DNA from: Chrysochromulina parva
Taxonomy: Eukaryota; Haptophyta; Prymnesiales; Chrysochromulinaceae
Assembly: GCA_002887195.1 (NCBI GenBank)
Contig: PJAB01000194.1
Location: 1 to 35,038 of the forward strand
DNA: 35,038 nucleotides
Direction: 5' to 3'
This document shows positions 19,301-27,900 of the stretch, in pieces (position 1 is the stretch's first letter; every line of letters starts with the position of its first letter). Made by a program: the position numbers and the translations under genes. Under the pieces are notes generated by a model that did not search any database, had not been told where the DNA came from, and was given only the letters and a program-made list of their open reading frames with translations.

Positions 19301-21947
19301 AGACGCGCATTGAGTACTTCCCCCTCCCATCGCTCACCAAGTTCGCCGCCCTCTTTGAGGACTTGCAGGTGATGGCCGGCCACTGATTGCCACTGATTGC
19401 CATTGATTGCCATTGATTGCCATTGATTGCCATTGATTGCCAACGGATTGCCAACCTTTGTTTTGGGCCTCACCGAGTTTGCCGCCCTCATATGATCATC
19501 AGACGCTGTGGAAGAGCGAGCCCGACTTCCGAGCGGTCGTCTTCACACGATTTGACGAAGTGCAGCGCCGTCTGGTCGAGCTGTGCGAGTTTGCACGGCG
19601 CCCTGGAGGCTGCCTGCACAACCCGTCGCTCGCGCTCTCGCAGCAGCTCAAGATCTTTGAGTTCAACCGCACGACGGCGCCCGTTTCCCGCCACAAGCGC
19701 ATCGCTGAGTTCCAGCAGCCCGACGCGACCGGTGCGAAACTCTTCATCGTCACGTACGCGACCGCCGCGGTGGGCATCACGCTGACCGCTGCGAGCCGCG
19801 TCTACCTGCTCGAGCCATGCATGGATCCAGCGCAGGTGAGTAGGCGAACTGTGCCACGGATGGCCACTGAGTGCCACTGCTTGCCACCGAGTGCGCTTGG
19901 AGTGCGATTGATCGGCGGCACAGGAGGTGCAAGCGGCGGGCCGCATCCATCGGCTGGGGCAGACGAAGGACATTTTTATCACGCGCTACGCCTTCCGCGA
20001 TTCGATCGAGCAGGCGACTGCCACGCTGCATGAGAAGGTCAAGAGCGGTGACATCAAGGTGGGCTGGTTGCGACTGATGGCGACTGATTGCGAATCCTTG
20101 CGAGTGATCGCGCTTGATTGCCTCCTTCATCAGGTGCGCGACGGGCAGTTCCCGCCCGAGGCGCACGCCCTGTTCAAATCGCACGGCGCCTCCCAAACGC
20201 TCTTCCGCGTGCGAGGCGCCGAGAAAAGCAAGATCGTCCAAGGCGACGGCCTCCTCGATTGGGAAGGCGCGCTCAAGCGGCCGGTGGCCAAGAAGGGCGA
20301 GCCGCCGATTGTGCTGGCGCCGTCGAGATGGGAGAGGCGGTGCACCGAGGAGGAGTGCCGACTGTGCGCGGTGCGTCTGATTGCTTCCCTTATGAGTCTG
20401 ATTGCTTGCCTCATCTGAGGAGGAGTGCCGACTGTGCGCGGTGCGTCTGAGTGCTTCCCTTATGAGTCTGATTGCTTCCCTCATCTGAGGAGGAGTGCCG
20501 ACTGTTTGTGGTGCGTTGGCCACGTCGTGCGACTTCCTGCAACTGCCTGCGACTGAGTACGAATGAGTATGACTGATTGCTTCCCTTATCAGTCTGATTG
20601 CTTCCCTCATCATCAGATTGCTTCCCTTATCAGTCAGATTGCATCCCTCATCAGTCAGATTGCTTCCCTCATCAGGTGCGCCGCATCCGGCGTGGCTCGT
20701 CGACGTGGAGAGGTACGGGTATCTTCAGCTTCCTCAACGATGCGAGCACGTACGATGGGATGGATCCTCCGCGCCCAGGTGAGATGACGTCTGATTATGT
20801 CTGATTACGATGGTATGCGTCTGATTGCGGACTCGCCCCTCGACGCAGGCGAAGGCGTCGGTCACTTCCACCAGGTACCCACACCGCCGCCCGATTGGAT
20901 GCCCGAGCGTTTTGGCTGCCCCAAAGACGCGCCGCCTGCCGAGCTGTACCGTGCCAAGACGGCGCTCCTCAACACACGCACCGCGCGCCTCGCCCTCGAG
21001 AACGAATGGACTCGTCTCGGACACATCTTATCTGGAAGCGGCTCGGGCCCACTCGTGTTTTCGAGCTCGATGGCCGCTCGCAATCTCGGCCAATCTGGCG
21101 CGGCGAGCTCGTCTCTGGGGGCGAGCGGCACCAAGGACGACGCGATCGAGATCGAGGGCGATGAGGACAGCGACAGCGAGGGCAGGCCCCTGGGCGTGGC
21201 TGGTGGGGTGGGCGCAATGTCGGGCGCGACCCACACGGAGGACGAGGAGGATGAGGAGGACGAGACCTATGCCGAGTCGGAGAGGGAGGACATCGCAGCT
21301 GGTCTCACTGATGAGCTCGTGAGTGATTGTGATGTCGACGATCTCTACACTTCAGATTGGCGCCTCTGCTTATATGGGGTGAGCGAGGCAGAGCTGCGCG
21401 AAGAGCTGCAGCAAGCGGTCTATCACGAGACTTTTTACATGCAGCTCGGCGTCGGCGGCGACGCCGGCGGCGACAACTCCAACTCCAACGCCGACGGCGA
21501 GTCCTCCAAAGCGGACGTGATCCACTCCGGCGAGTACTCCAAAGCGGACGTGATGGACCTTGCAGCGTATCAGTGCGGGATGCCGGCGCGGATTCGGGAG
21601 GACTGCGTGCGTGCGCGCGTAGATGAGCGTGTGAGGCGCGAGGAGGCCTGGGCGGCGGCGCAGGAGGAGGCAGACGACGAGGACGACGAGGACGACGAGG
21701 ATGACGACGACGACGACGACGACGACGACGAGGTACGCTGCTGATGAGCACACCACTGATGACCACTGATGACCGCTGATGACCTCTGTTGACCTTTGAG
21801 CGCCCTTGATTGCGTCAGGTGTGCGCGCTCGAGGCGGCCAATGAGTACGCTGCCTTCCTCGAGGCCTTCGACCCCGCAGGGCCCGTACTCGAGGACGCGG
21901 GCTCGGGGGATGAGTTCTACACGGGCGCCGACGGCGAGGCGGAGTGA
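16315..21947 (+). CDS. SNF2-family ATPase/helicase, ten exons
   Basis: Inferred exons: 16315-17136, 17227-17601, 17841-17987, 18301-19368, 19503-19835, 19924-20058, 20134-20370, 20676-20778, 20849-21732 and 21819-21947, giving 1410 residues. The start MRKRPKG was chosen because the upstream frame lacks sense. Residues about 101-142 form a Cys-rich zinc-finger-like motif (CMQCPF, HCPNCYCYVCDAPASGC). The ATPase begins with LRPYQKQSLAFM near 232. Walker A DEVGMGKT spans the first intron. Motif Ia is TLVVVNNTLVQQWVDEIAKF, motif II is VVDESHLL (DESH, 451-454), and motif III-like is WLVSGTPFS. An Ala/Gln- and Gly-rich insertion at about 620-790 separates the two lobes. The C lobe has RAVVFTRF, TYATAAVGITLTAA and QAAGRIHRLGQTKD (motif VI). 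The C-terminus is acidic (Asp/Glu runs). A nuclear chromatin or DNA-repair role follows from the family; the subfamily is unresolved. Confidence 0.85.
17137..17226 (+). other. SNF2 intron 1 (90 nt)
   Basis: GTGATGCCCTAG to GAGTGCCGCAG, phase 0, interrupting Walker A between DE and VGMGKT. It contains two copies of GCCCTAGCCCTCTGTGTG (17142-17159 and 17179-17196) and then AGTGCCTGTG repeats. Confidence 0.9.
17602..17840 (+). other. SNF2 intron 2 (239 nt), minisatellite plus exon-copy
   Basis: Phase 0. It holds thirteen 10-bp units (GCCACTGATG/GCCACGGATG) at 17621-17750. At 17765-17799 a diverged copy of the next exon's first 34 nt follows CTCCTCAG. The tail TCTGATGACC...CCTTGATTG...CACCAG then precedes the true exon. 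Confidence 0.85.
17988..18300 (+). other. SNF2 intron 3 (313 nt), minisatellite plus exon-copy
   Basis: Starts GTGAGTGCCACTGATG and carries many ACTGATGRCC-like units. At 18233-18260 it contains a 26/28 match to the start of exon 4 (18301-18328), which encodes the DESH motif. A 40-nt insert ending CCCTTCATCAG follows. Splicing at the inner copy would lead to a TGA after 13 codons. Confidence 0.85.
19369..19502 (+). other. SNF2 intron 4 (134 nt), minisatellite plus exon-copy
   Basis: Starts GTGATGGCCGGCC and contains a 10-bp GCCATTGATT array. Near its 3' end (19469-19489) it holds a 19/21 match to the preceding exon (19333-19353). It ends ATGATCATCAG. The join reads EDLQ/TLWKSEPDF. Confidence 0.75.
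19836..19923 (+). other. SNF2 intron 5 (88 nt)
   Basis: GTGAGTAGGCG to GGCGGCACAG, phase 0. It joins DPAQ to EVQAAGRIHRLGQ, exactly as expected within helicase motifs V-VI, which makes this one of the safest junctions in the gene. Confidence 0.92.
20059..20133 (+). other. SNF2 intron 6 (75 nt), in frame and stop-free
   Basis: GTGGGCTGGTTGC to CTCCTTCATCAG. Its length is a multiple of three and it has no stop, so retention would add 25 residues. Its last 36 nt match the end of intron 3 (18265-18300) at 35 positions. Confidence 0.8.
20371..20675 (+). other. SNF2 intron 7 (305 nt) with exon-end copies
   Basis: Starts GTGCGTCTGATTGC. The last 24 nt of exon 7 (20347-20370) recur at 20417-20440 and 20487-20510, a strict 70-bp period (24 nt exon copy plus 46 nt intron-like part). 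Many ATTGCTTCCCTCATCAG-like units follow. The exact 5' splice site is ambiguous because each copy offers the same GTGCGT. Confidence 0.65.
20779..20848 (+). other. SNF2 intron 8 (70 nt)
   Basis: GTGAGATGACG to CTCGACGCAG. It joins PPRP/GEGVGHFH at phase 1. An alternative acceptor at the CACCAG ending at 20874 exists but would change the frame relation. Confidence 0.65.
21733..21818 (+). other. SNF2 intron 9 (86 nt)
   Basis: GTACGCTGCTGATG to CCCTTGATTGCGTCAG, phase 0, with several TGATGACC units. It joins the Asp run to VCALEAANEYAAF. Confidence 0.85.
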
Positions 21948-22006
21948 TGACCTCTGATTGCCATTGATTGCGTCCCTCATCACGGGCGCGACGGCGAGGC
22001 GGAGTG
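21921..22006 (+). repeat. 35-nt introner-like insert between 25/26-nt direct repeats at the SNF2 stop
   Basis: ACGGGCGCCGACGGCGAG-type sequence at 21921-21946 recurs at 21982-22006 with one base missing. Between them, 21947-21981 carries the CTGATTGCC and CCCTCATC words of the introns. The first repeat ends in the current TGA stop. Reading from the first repeat directly into the sequence after the second gives 41 more sense codons ending at 22130. Confidence 0.85.
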
Positions 22007-22322
22007 TGTGACGACTGGCGAGGCGACGAGGAGAGAGCTGGGTGCAGTGTGCGCGCCCTCAGAGGGACGAGCGGCGAAGCCGAAGAAGGCCGAGCATGGC
22101 CGAGATGTGGCCGAGATGTGGCTCGTGTGACGTGCTACTGTGTGGGGGGGTTTGAGAAGGCCGCATGGGCCGAATGTTCGCGAGGCCAGAAAAGCAGCAT
22201 GCTTGCAGGATCAAACGTAACGACTTTTTCTCCGATCCTCATGCTGCTGGGAAGGGTGCTCTCCCTTGCTATTCGCGGCTCGCAGTGCAGTGTCGGCGCG
22301 CGGGAGGGGCGCGCTTCGCATC
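21948..22322 (+). other. Spacer between the SNF2 gene and the next gene
   Basis: 375 nt. The left part holds the insert and second repeat described at 21921-22006 and a potential former C-terminal coding stretch (to 22130). The right part must contain the promoter and leader of the gene starting at 22323; I see no clear TATA element. Confidence 0.6.
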
Positions 22323-24632
22323 ATGGAGCTCTTACGTGTGTTCTGTACAGTCGCAGCCACTTGGTGGCACCAGCCCCTGTTCGAGTTTCCGCGGAGACAG
22401 CTGCTTCATGAGCTTGCGCCACCGGTCATACCGGCAGCCGTAACAACCATCGTGACGGCAGCACATGGCGCATGGTGGCTGTTTCTGAAGGGGCCGCTAC
22501 TTCCAGTCGGCGCGGCCGTCACACAGCTTGCTCGGAACTTACTGCGCAATCGAGCCTCGGCCGCAGCCGCGCACGTGCTCATAAACCAGGTCCCACATGC
22601 CGCACCGATGCCATGGCGGATCGCATGGTTTTTCATCACGAGCGTGCTCACCTTGATCGGCCCACCAGCGGTGAAGGCGCTCCAGAAGATCCATGCGTCC
22701 GGGCAGAAGCGGCAGACGAATGCGATTCCCGGGGACATTCCTACCTTGCTTGAAGCTCCACCTTTGACTCCGCTGGAGGGCAGCTCCGTGGACGCTTGGC
22801 AAGACGCAGCCCAAGCCCTGTTGCCCTCGATGATCCCATGCCTGCTTGCCCTCGTCCTGGGCTATGTGATCGGGAGAGCACGGGGCTGGACGAAGGCTCG
22901 ACCCGATGTATGCATACCGCTTCAGCAGCAGGGCTCTCTGGATGCCAGAGTGCCACCCTACACTCCCGAGACGGACGAAAACCGTGTGGAGCTCGACGCC
23001 GAGGCAGCTCGAGATCTCGCGCTGCGTCTTCGATTCACCGCTACCCCTCCCGCTGCCGTTGTCGTCGAGTCGCCGGCTACGGACGAGGCGCCCAGAACTC
23101 GTAGCATCGCGCCCGTCACGACGCCCACGGACTCGCCGAGAAGGCTCTTGGATATGGAGGAGGAGGAGGAGGTCGTGTTCGATCTGTGGGCGCCTCTGTC
23201 TTCATCGCCGAAACAAAAGAGGACTGCTTCATTCGCCAAGAAAGCAGCGGCGGAGAAGGTGTCGGCCGAGGAGGCGTTGGTGGCATCGATGAAGGCTGCG
23301 GCGGCGAAGAAGAAGGCGAAGAAGAAGGCGGAGAAGATCGAGGCTTCACCAAAGCGTTTGGCTATGCAGTGGCTCGGCCACGCTGTCCTGATAGGCCAGC
23401 AGGAGGATGAAGACGAGGAGGAAGAGGAGCTGGCGTCAAGTACAAATCCAGAATCGCCGTCAGGACTTCGCCCGCCATCTCCGCCACCTTCCGCGAGCGG
23501 TGACACTCCCGATACACAAATGAGGCAGGGCTGGATCTATACCAGCCCTGCTGCCATAACACCAATTGACGCCCGGGCTTCGCACTCGTCCTCCCAGTTC
23601 CGCCCTCCCCTCCCTTCGTCTTCCGAGTTCCGCCCTCCCCTCCCGAGTGCCTTTGGGAGGGAGACGCTCGGGATGGAGATCTCTCCCTCTCCAGGGGACT
23701 GGGAACTCAACCCGGAGATTGGGAAGGCGATGTCGTTGGTGTTTGTCGAGGCGCCGATGGCGCTCATCAAATCGAGCGCTGAGCTCATCGACGGGATCAG
23801 TGCTCCTAAACAGGTTCGCTTTCAGCTTCCCTCGGATGACACTCAGCCGGCGACGCTCTTCGATCTCATCGAGCCGCACGAGGCTCTCGCCAAAGCCAAG
23901 GAGGCGGGCCTATCGTGCGCTGAGGCACGGGCGGCGGGCTACTCGTGCGCCGACGCAAAGGCGGTAGGCTACGATCTGATCGATGCAAAGGCGGCGGGCT
24001 GGACCACGGAAGAGCTGCTGAATGCGGGCTACATCAACAAGGCTCTCGCGATGCGCCTCGATGCAACTAATGCTGAGGAGACAGCCGACAAAGATGATGA
24101 CGATGACGTTGAATTCGATCTCTTTGACAAGAATGCGGCCAAAAAGGCGGCGGCCGAGGCCGTGCATGCCGCCGTCGAGATGGCGGCGGCTGAGGCGAAG
24201 GCAGCGGCCGAGGCCAAGGCGGCGGCCGAGGCCAAGGCGGCGGCCGAGGCGAACATTGTCGATGGCTACAAAAAGGTGCGTGAATACATCGATCAGCGCT
24301 CGGCGCGGGAGCGGGAGGTGCTTGCGACGGCGCGTGTGCTGGTGCTTGCGCCTGCTGAGAAGGCGGCCGTGGACGAGAAGGCGGGGGCGGCAGCCAAGAG
24401 TGAGTTCATTAGAGACCGCGCAGCGCTCACCAAAGCCAAGGAGGCGGGCTGGCCATGCGCTGAGGCACGGGCGGCGGGCTACTCGTGCGCCGACGCAAAG
24501 GCGGTAGGCTACGATCTGATCGATGCGAAGGCCGCGGGCTGGACCACGGAAGAGCTGCTGAATGCGGGCTACATCAACAAGGCTCTCGCGATGCGCCTCG
24601 ATGCAGCCAACTCCGAGGCTGCTAAGATCTGA
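22323..24632 (+). CDS. Membrane-anchored repeat protein, paralogous in its C-terminal modules to the next gene
   Basis: 769 residues from the ATG at 22323 (MELLRVFC); an in-frame upstream codon is possible but adds nothing sensible. Hydrophobic segments lie near residues 35-75 (AAVTTIVTAAHGAWWLFL), 98-120 (WRIAWFFITSVLTLIG) and 165-190 (LLPSMIPCLLALVLGYVIG). The rest is presumably cytosolic. It contains EEVVFDLW and TASFAKKAA, then [12 protein letters not shown] and EIGKAMSLVFVEAPMALI. Two copies follow of an AG-repeat cassette ([18 protein letters not shown], then [20 protein letters not shown]), separated by an Ala/Lys/Glu helix. The same modules recur in the downstream gene. No function is known to me. 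The cassettes look like short helical repeats and may mediate protein contacts. Confidence 0.8.
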   Translation: MELLRVFCTVAATWWHQPLFEFPRRQLLHELAPPVIPAAVTTIVTAAHGAWWLFLKGPLLPVGAAVTQLARNLLRNRASAAAAHVLINQVPHAAPMPWRIAWFFITSVLTLIGPPAVKALQKIHASGQKRQTNAIPGDIPTLLEAPPLTPLEGSSVDAWQDAAQALLPSMIPCLLALVLGYVIGRARGWTKARPDVCIPLQQQGSLDARVPPYTPETDENRVELDAEAARDLALRLRFTATPPAAVVVESPATDEAPRTRSIAPVTTPTDSPRRLLDMEEEEEVVFDLWAPLSSSPKQKRTASFAKKAAAEKVSAEEALVASMKAAAAKKKAKKKAEKIEASPKRLAMQWLGHAVLIGQQEDEDEEEEELASSTNPESPSGLRPPSPPPSASGDTPDTQMRQGWIYTSPAAITPIDARASHSSSQFRPPLPSSSEFRPPLPSAFGRETLGMEISPSPGDWELNPEIGKAMSLVFVEAPMALIKSSAELIDGISAPKQVRFQLPSDDTQPATLFDLIEPHEALAKAKEAGLSCAEARAAGYSCADAKAVGYDLIDAKAAGWTTEELLNAGYINKALAMRLDATNAEETADKDDDDDVEFDLFDKNAAKKAAAEAVHAAVEMAAAEAKAAAEAKAAAEAKAAAEANIVDGYKKVREYIDQRSAREREVLATARVLVLAPAEKAAVDEKAGAAAKSEFIRDRAALTKAKEAGWPCAEARAAGYSCADAKAVGYDLIDAKAAGWTTEELLNAGYINKALAMRLDAANSEAAKI
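23891..24606 (+). repeat. Two copies of a 176-bp coding cassette
   Basis: Nearly identical DNA at 23891-24066 and 24431-24606; a third copy lies at 30632-30807 in the next gene. All begin CAAAGCCAAGGAGGCGGGC and encode the EAG/AAGY helical repeats plus [13 protein letters not shown]. Confidence 0.9.
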
Positions 24633-24901
24633 TGTAAATACGTGTATTGCATACGGGACCGGACTGGTGCCGGCTGGGTGCCGGTCCCCCGCTCGGTGAG
24701 GTGTCCGGGTAGGCGCGGCTTTTCGCCCTTTGCATGTACAGCTGTGATTCATGAATAGGATGAGGGAGTTGAGCAGGGACCCAAAGGGTAGTGTCCGCAG
24801 TGTGTCCGGACCCACGCGCACGGGTGTTCTCATCTCTCACGTTTTTGCCAGATATCTTTCCGCATTTGGAAGCCGCGCAATTGCCAGATTCGGCTCTTTG
24901 C

Positions 24902-27900
24902 ATGGCGACGCTGACGCGACGCGAGGCTTTGACTGCGGGCGTGGCGTGGGCAAAAGGGCTCCTCGCATCTAAAGAGCGGCGCAATGAGCTGTGCAAGCAA
25001 GAGTTTCAAGAATCTGATGCTGATGGTGGAGGTGAGCTGGACGATGGCGAGATCCTGACAACGATCAAGAGAGTTTGTGACAAGTTCCAGCTGCCGCTGC
25101 CGAGTGACGAGAAGTGCAGCGAGCTGTTCGCCAAGTGCGACAAGAACGGCGATGGCAGTAAGTTAGAGAAGACTCGAGCGAACCATCCATATTCTCGACC
25201 TGTGCGAACCATCCAACGACCTGTGCGAACCCACGACTCTCGCTGTCACAGCGCTTCAACTGAACGAGTTCCAGACGTACTTTAAGTGCGTGATCGAATC
25301 GGCAATGCACAAAGCGGAACGGGAGCTTGAGAGCACTCTCGTGTCAGAAGCGACAGCCCGCGAATGTGAGGTCGACAGTCCGCAGGCGCCCGCAGAGGTC
25401 GAGGCGACAGTCGCAGTGCTTGAGCCTGGGGCGACGGTGATCGATGGAGTTGAGTTCGATAGCGAGCTGGTGAGCGCGATTGAGAGGCTCGCGCAGCTGG
25501 ACGCGGAGCGCAGCTCGGTGCTGCTGCGTGCCCTGCGTAGCCAGCGCCGAGACCAGAAGGCGGCGGCCGAAAAGGCCGCAGCGGAGAAGGCAGCGGCCGA
25601 GAAGGCCGCAGAGGCAAAGGCAGCCGCCGAGAGAGCCGCAGCTGAGAGGGCCGCAGCTGCGGTCGCGCTTCGCCGTGAGATGGAAGCTGTGCGTGTTGCC
25701 GTCGAGATGGCGACCGCCGAGGCGGCCTCGTCGGCCGAGAAGGCGGCAGCCGAGGCCAAGGCGGCGGCCGAGAAGGCGGTGGCCGAAGCCTCAGCCGCGG
25801 CCAAGAAGGCAGCCGACGAGAAGGCCGCGTTAGAAAAGGCAGCAACCGAGAGGGCGGCGGCCGAGGCGGCGGCGGCCAAGAAGGCAGCCGACGAGAAAGC
25901 CGCTGCCGATAAAGTGGCAGCCGAGAGAGCCGCAGCAGCGGCGGCGGCGGAGGCGGCGGCGCTTCGTCGTGAGTTAGAAGCCGTGCGTGCCGCCGTCGAG
26001 ATGGCGGCGGCTGAGGCGAAGGCAGCGGCCGAGAAGGCCGCGGCCGAGGCCAAGGCGGCGGCTGCCGAGAAGGCGGCGGCCGAGGCCTCAGCCGCGGCCA
26101 AGAAGGCAGCCGACGAGAAGGCCGCGGCGGAAAAGGCAGCGGCCGAGAAGGCGGCGGCCGAGAAGGCGGCGGCCAAGAAGGCAGCTGACGAGAAAGCCGC
26201 TGCCGAGAAGGCGACGGCAAACAAGGCAGCAGACGAGAAAGCCGCTGCCGAGAAGGCCGCAGCAGCGGCGGCGGCGGAGGCGGCGGCGCTTCGTCGTGAG
26301 ATGGAAGCCGTGCGTGCCGCCGTCGAGATGGCGGCGGCGGAGGCGAAGGCAGCGGCCGGGAAGGCGGCGGTCGAGGCCAAGGCGGCGGCCGCCGAGAAGG
26401 CGGCGGCCGAAGCCTCAGCCGCGGCCAAGAAGGCAGCCGACGAGAAGGCCGCGTTAGAAAAAGCAGCGGCCGAGAAAGCGGCGGCCGAGAAGGCGGCGGC
26501 CAAGAAGACAGCCGACGAGAAAGCCGCTGCCGAGAAGGCCGCAGCAGCGGCGGCGGCGGAGGCGGCGGCGCTTCGTCGTGAGATGGAAGCCGTGCGTGCT
26601 GCCGTCGAGATGGCGGCGGCTGAGGCAAAGGCGGTGGCCGGGAAGGCGGCGGCCGAGGCCAAGGCGGCGGCCGAGAAGTCGGCGGCCGAAGCCTCAGCCG
26701 CGGCCAAGAAGGCAGCCGACGACAAGGCCGCGGCGGAGAAGGCGGCGGCCGAGAAGGCGGCGGCCGAGAAGGCGGCGGCCAAGAAGACAGCCGACGAGAA
26801 AGCCGCCGCCGAGAAGGCAGCGGCCGAGAAGGCCGCAGCAGCGGCGGCGGCGGAGGCGGCGGCGCTTCGTCGTGAGATGGAAGCTGTGCGTGTTGCCGTC
26901 GAGTTGGCGGCGGCTGAGGCGAAGGCAGCGGCCGAAAAGGCGGCGGTCGAGGCCAAGGCGGCGGCCAAGAAGACAGCTGACGAGAAAGCCTCGGCCGAGA
27001 AGGCAGCGGCCGAGAAGGCGGCGGCGGAGAAGGCGGCAGCCGAGAAGGCGGCGGCCAAGAAGACAGCCGACGAGAAGGCCGCAGCCGAGAAGGCGGCGGC
27101 CGAGAGAGCCGCCGCCGAGAAGGCAGCGGCCGAGAAGGCCGCAGCAGCGGCGGCGGCGGAGGCGGCGGCGCTTCGTCGTGAGTTAGATGCCGTGCGTGCC
27201 GCCGTCGAGTTGGCGGCGGCCGAGGCAAAGGCAGCGGCCGGGAAGGTGGCGGCCGAGGCCAAGGCGGCGGCCGAGGAGGCGGCTGCTTACACGACGGCCG
27301 CTGTCAAGGCAACGGCCGAGAAGGCGGCGGCCGAAGCCTCAGCCGCGGCCAAGAAGGCAGCCGACGAGAAGGCGGTGGCCGAGAGAGCCGCAGCCGAGAA
27401 GGCTGTCGCCGAGAAGGCAGCGGCCGAGAAGGCCGCAGCAGCGGCGGCGGCGGAGGCGGCGGCGCTTCGTCGTGAGTTAGAAGCCGTGCGTGCCGCCGTC
27501 GAGATGGCGGCGGCTGAGGCGAAGGCAGCGGCCGGGAAGGCGGCGGCCGAGGCCAAGGCGGCGGCCGAGGAGGCGGCTGCTTACACGACGGCCGCTGTCA
27601 AGGCAACGGCCGAGAAGGCGGTGGCCGAGGCCTCTGCTGTGGCCAAGAAGGCAGCCGACGAGAAGGCCGCAGCCGAGAAGGAGGCGGCCGAGAGAGCCGC
27701 AGCGGAAAAGGCAGCGGCCGAGAAGGCCGCAGCAGCAGCGGCGGAGGAGGCGGCGGCGCTTCGTCGTGAGTTGGAAGCCTTGCGTTCAGCCGTCGAAATG
27801 ATGGCGGCTGAGGCGAAGGCGGCGGCGGAGGCGGCGGCGCTTCGTCGTGAGTTAGAAGCCGTGCGAATTGCCGCCGAGATGGCGGCGGCGGAGGCAAAGG

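Noticed and set aside
22266..22322. Upstream in-frame start for the gene at 22323
   Set aside because: The extra residues are Arg/Ala-rich without features, and the ATG at 22323 begins a plausible membrane-protein N-terminus.
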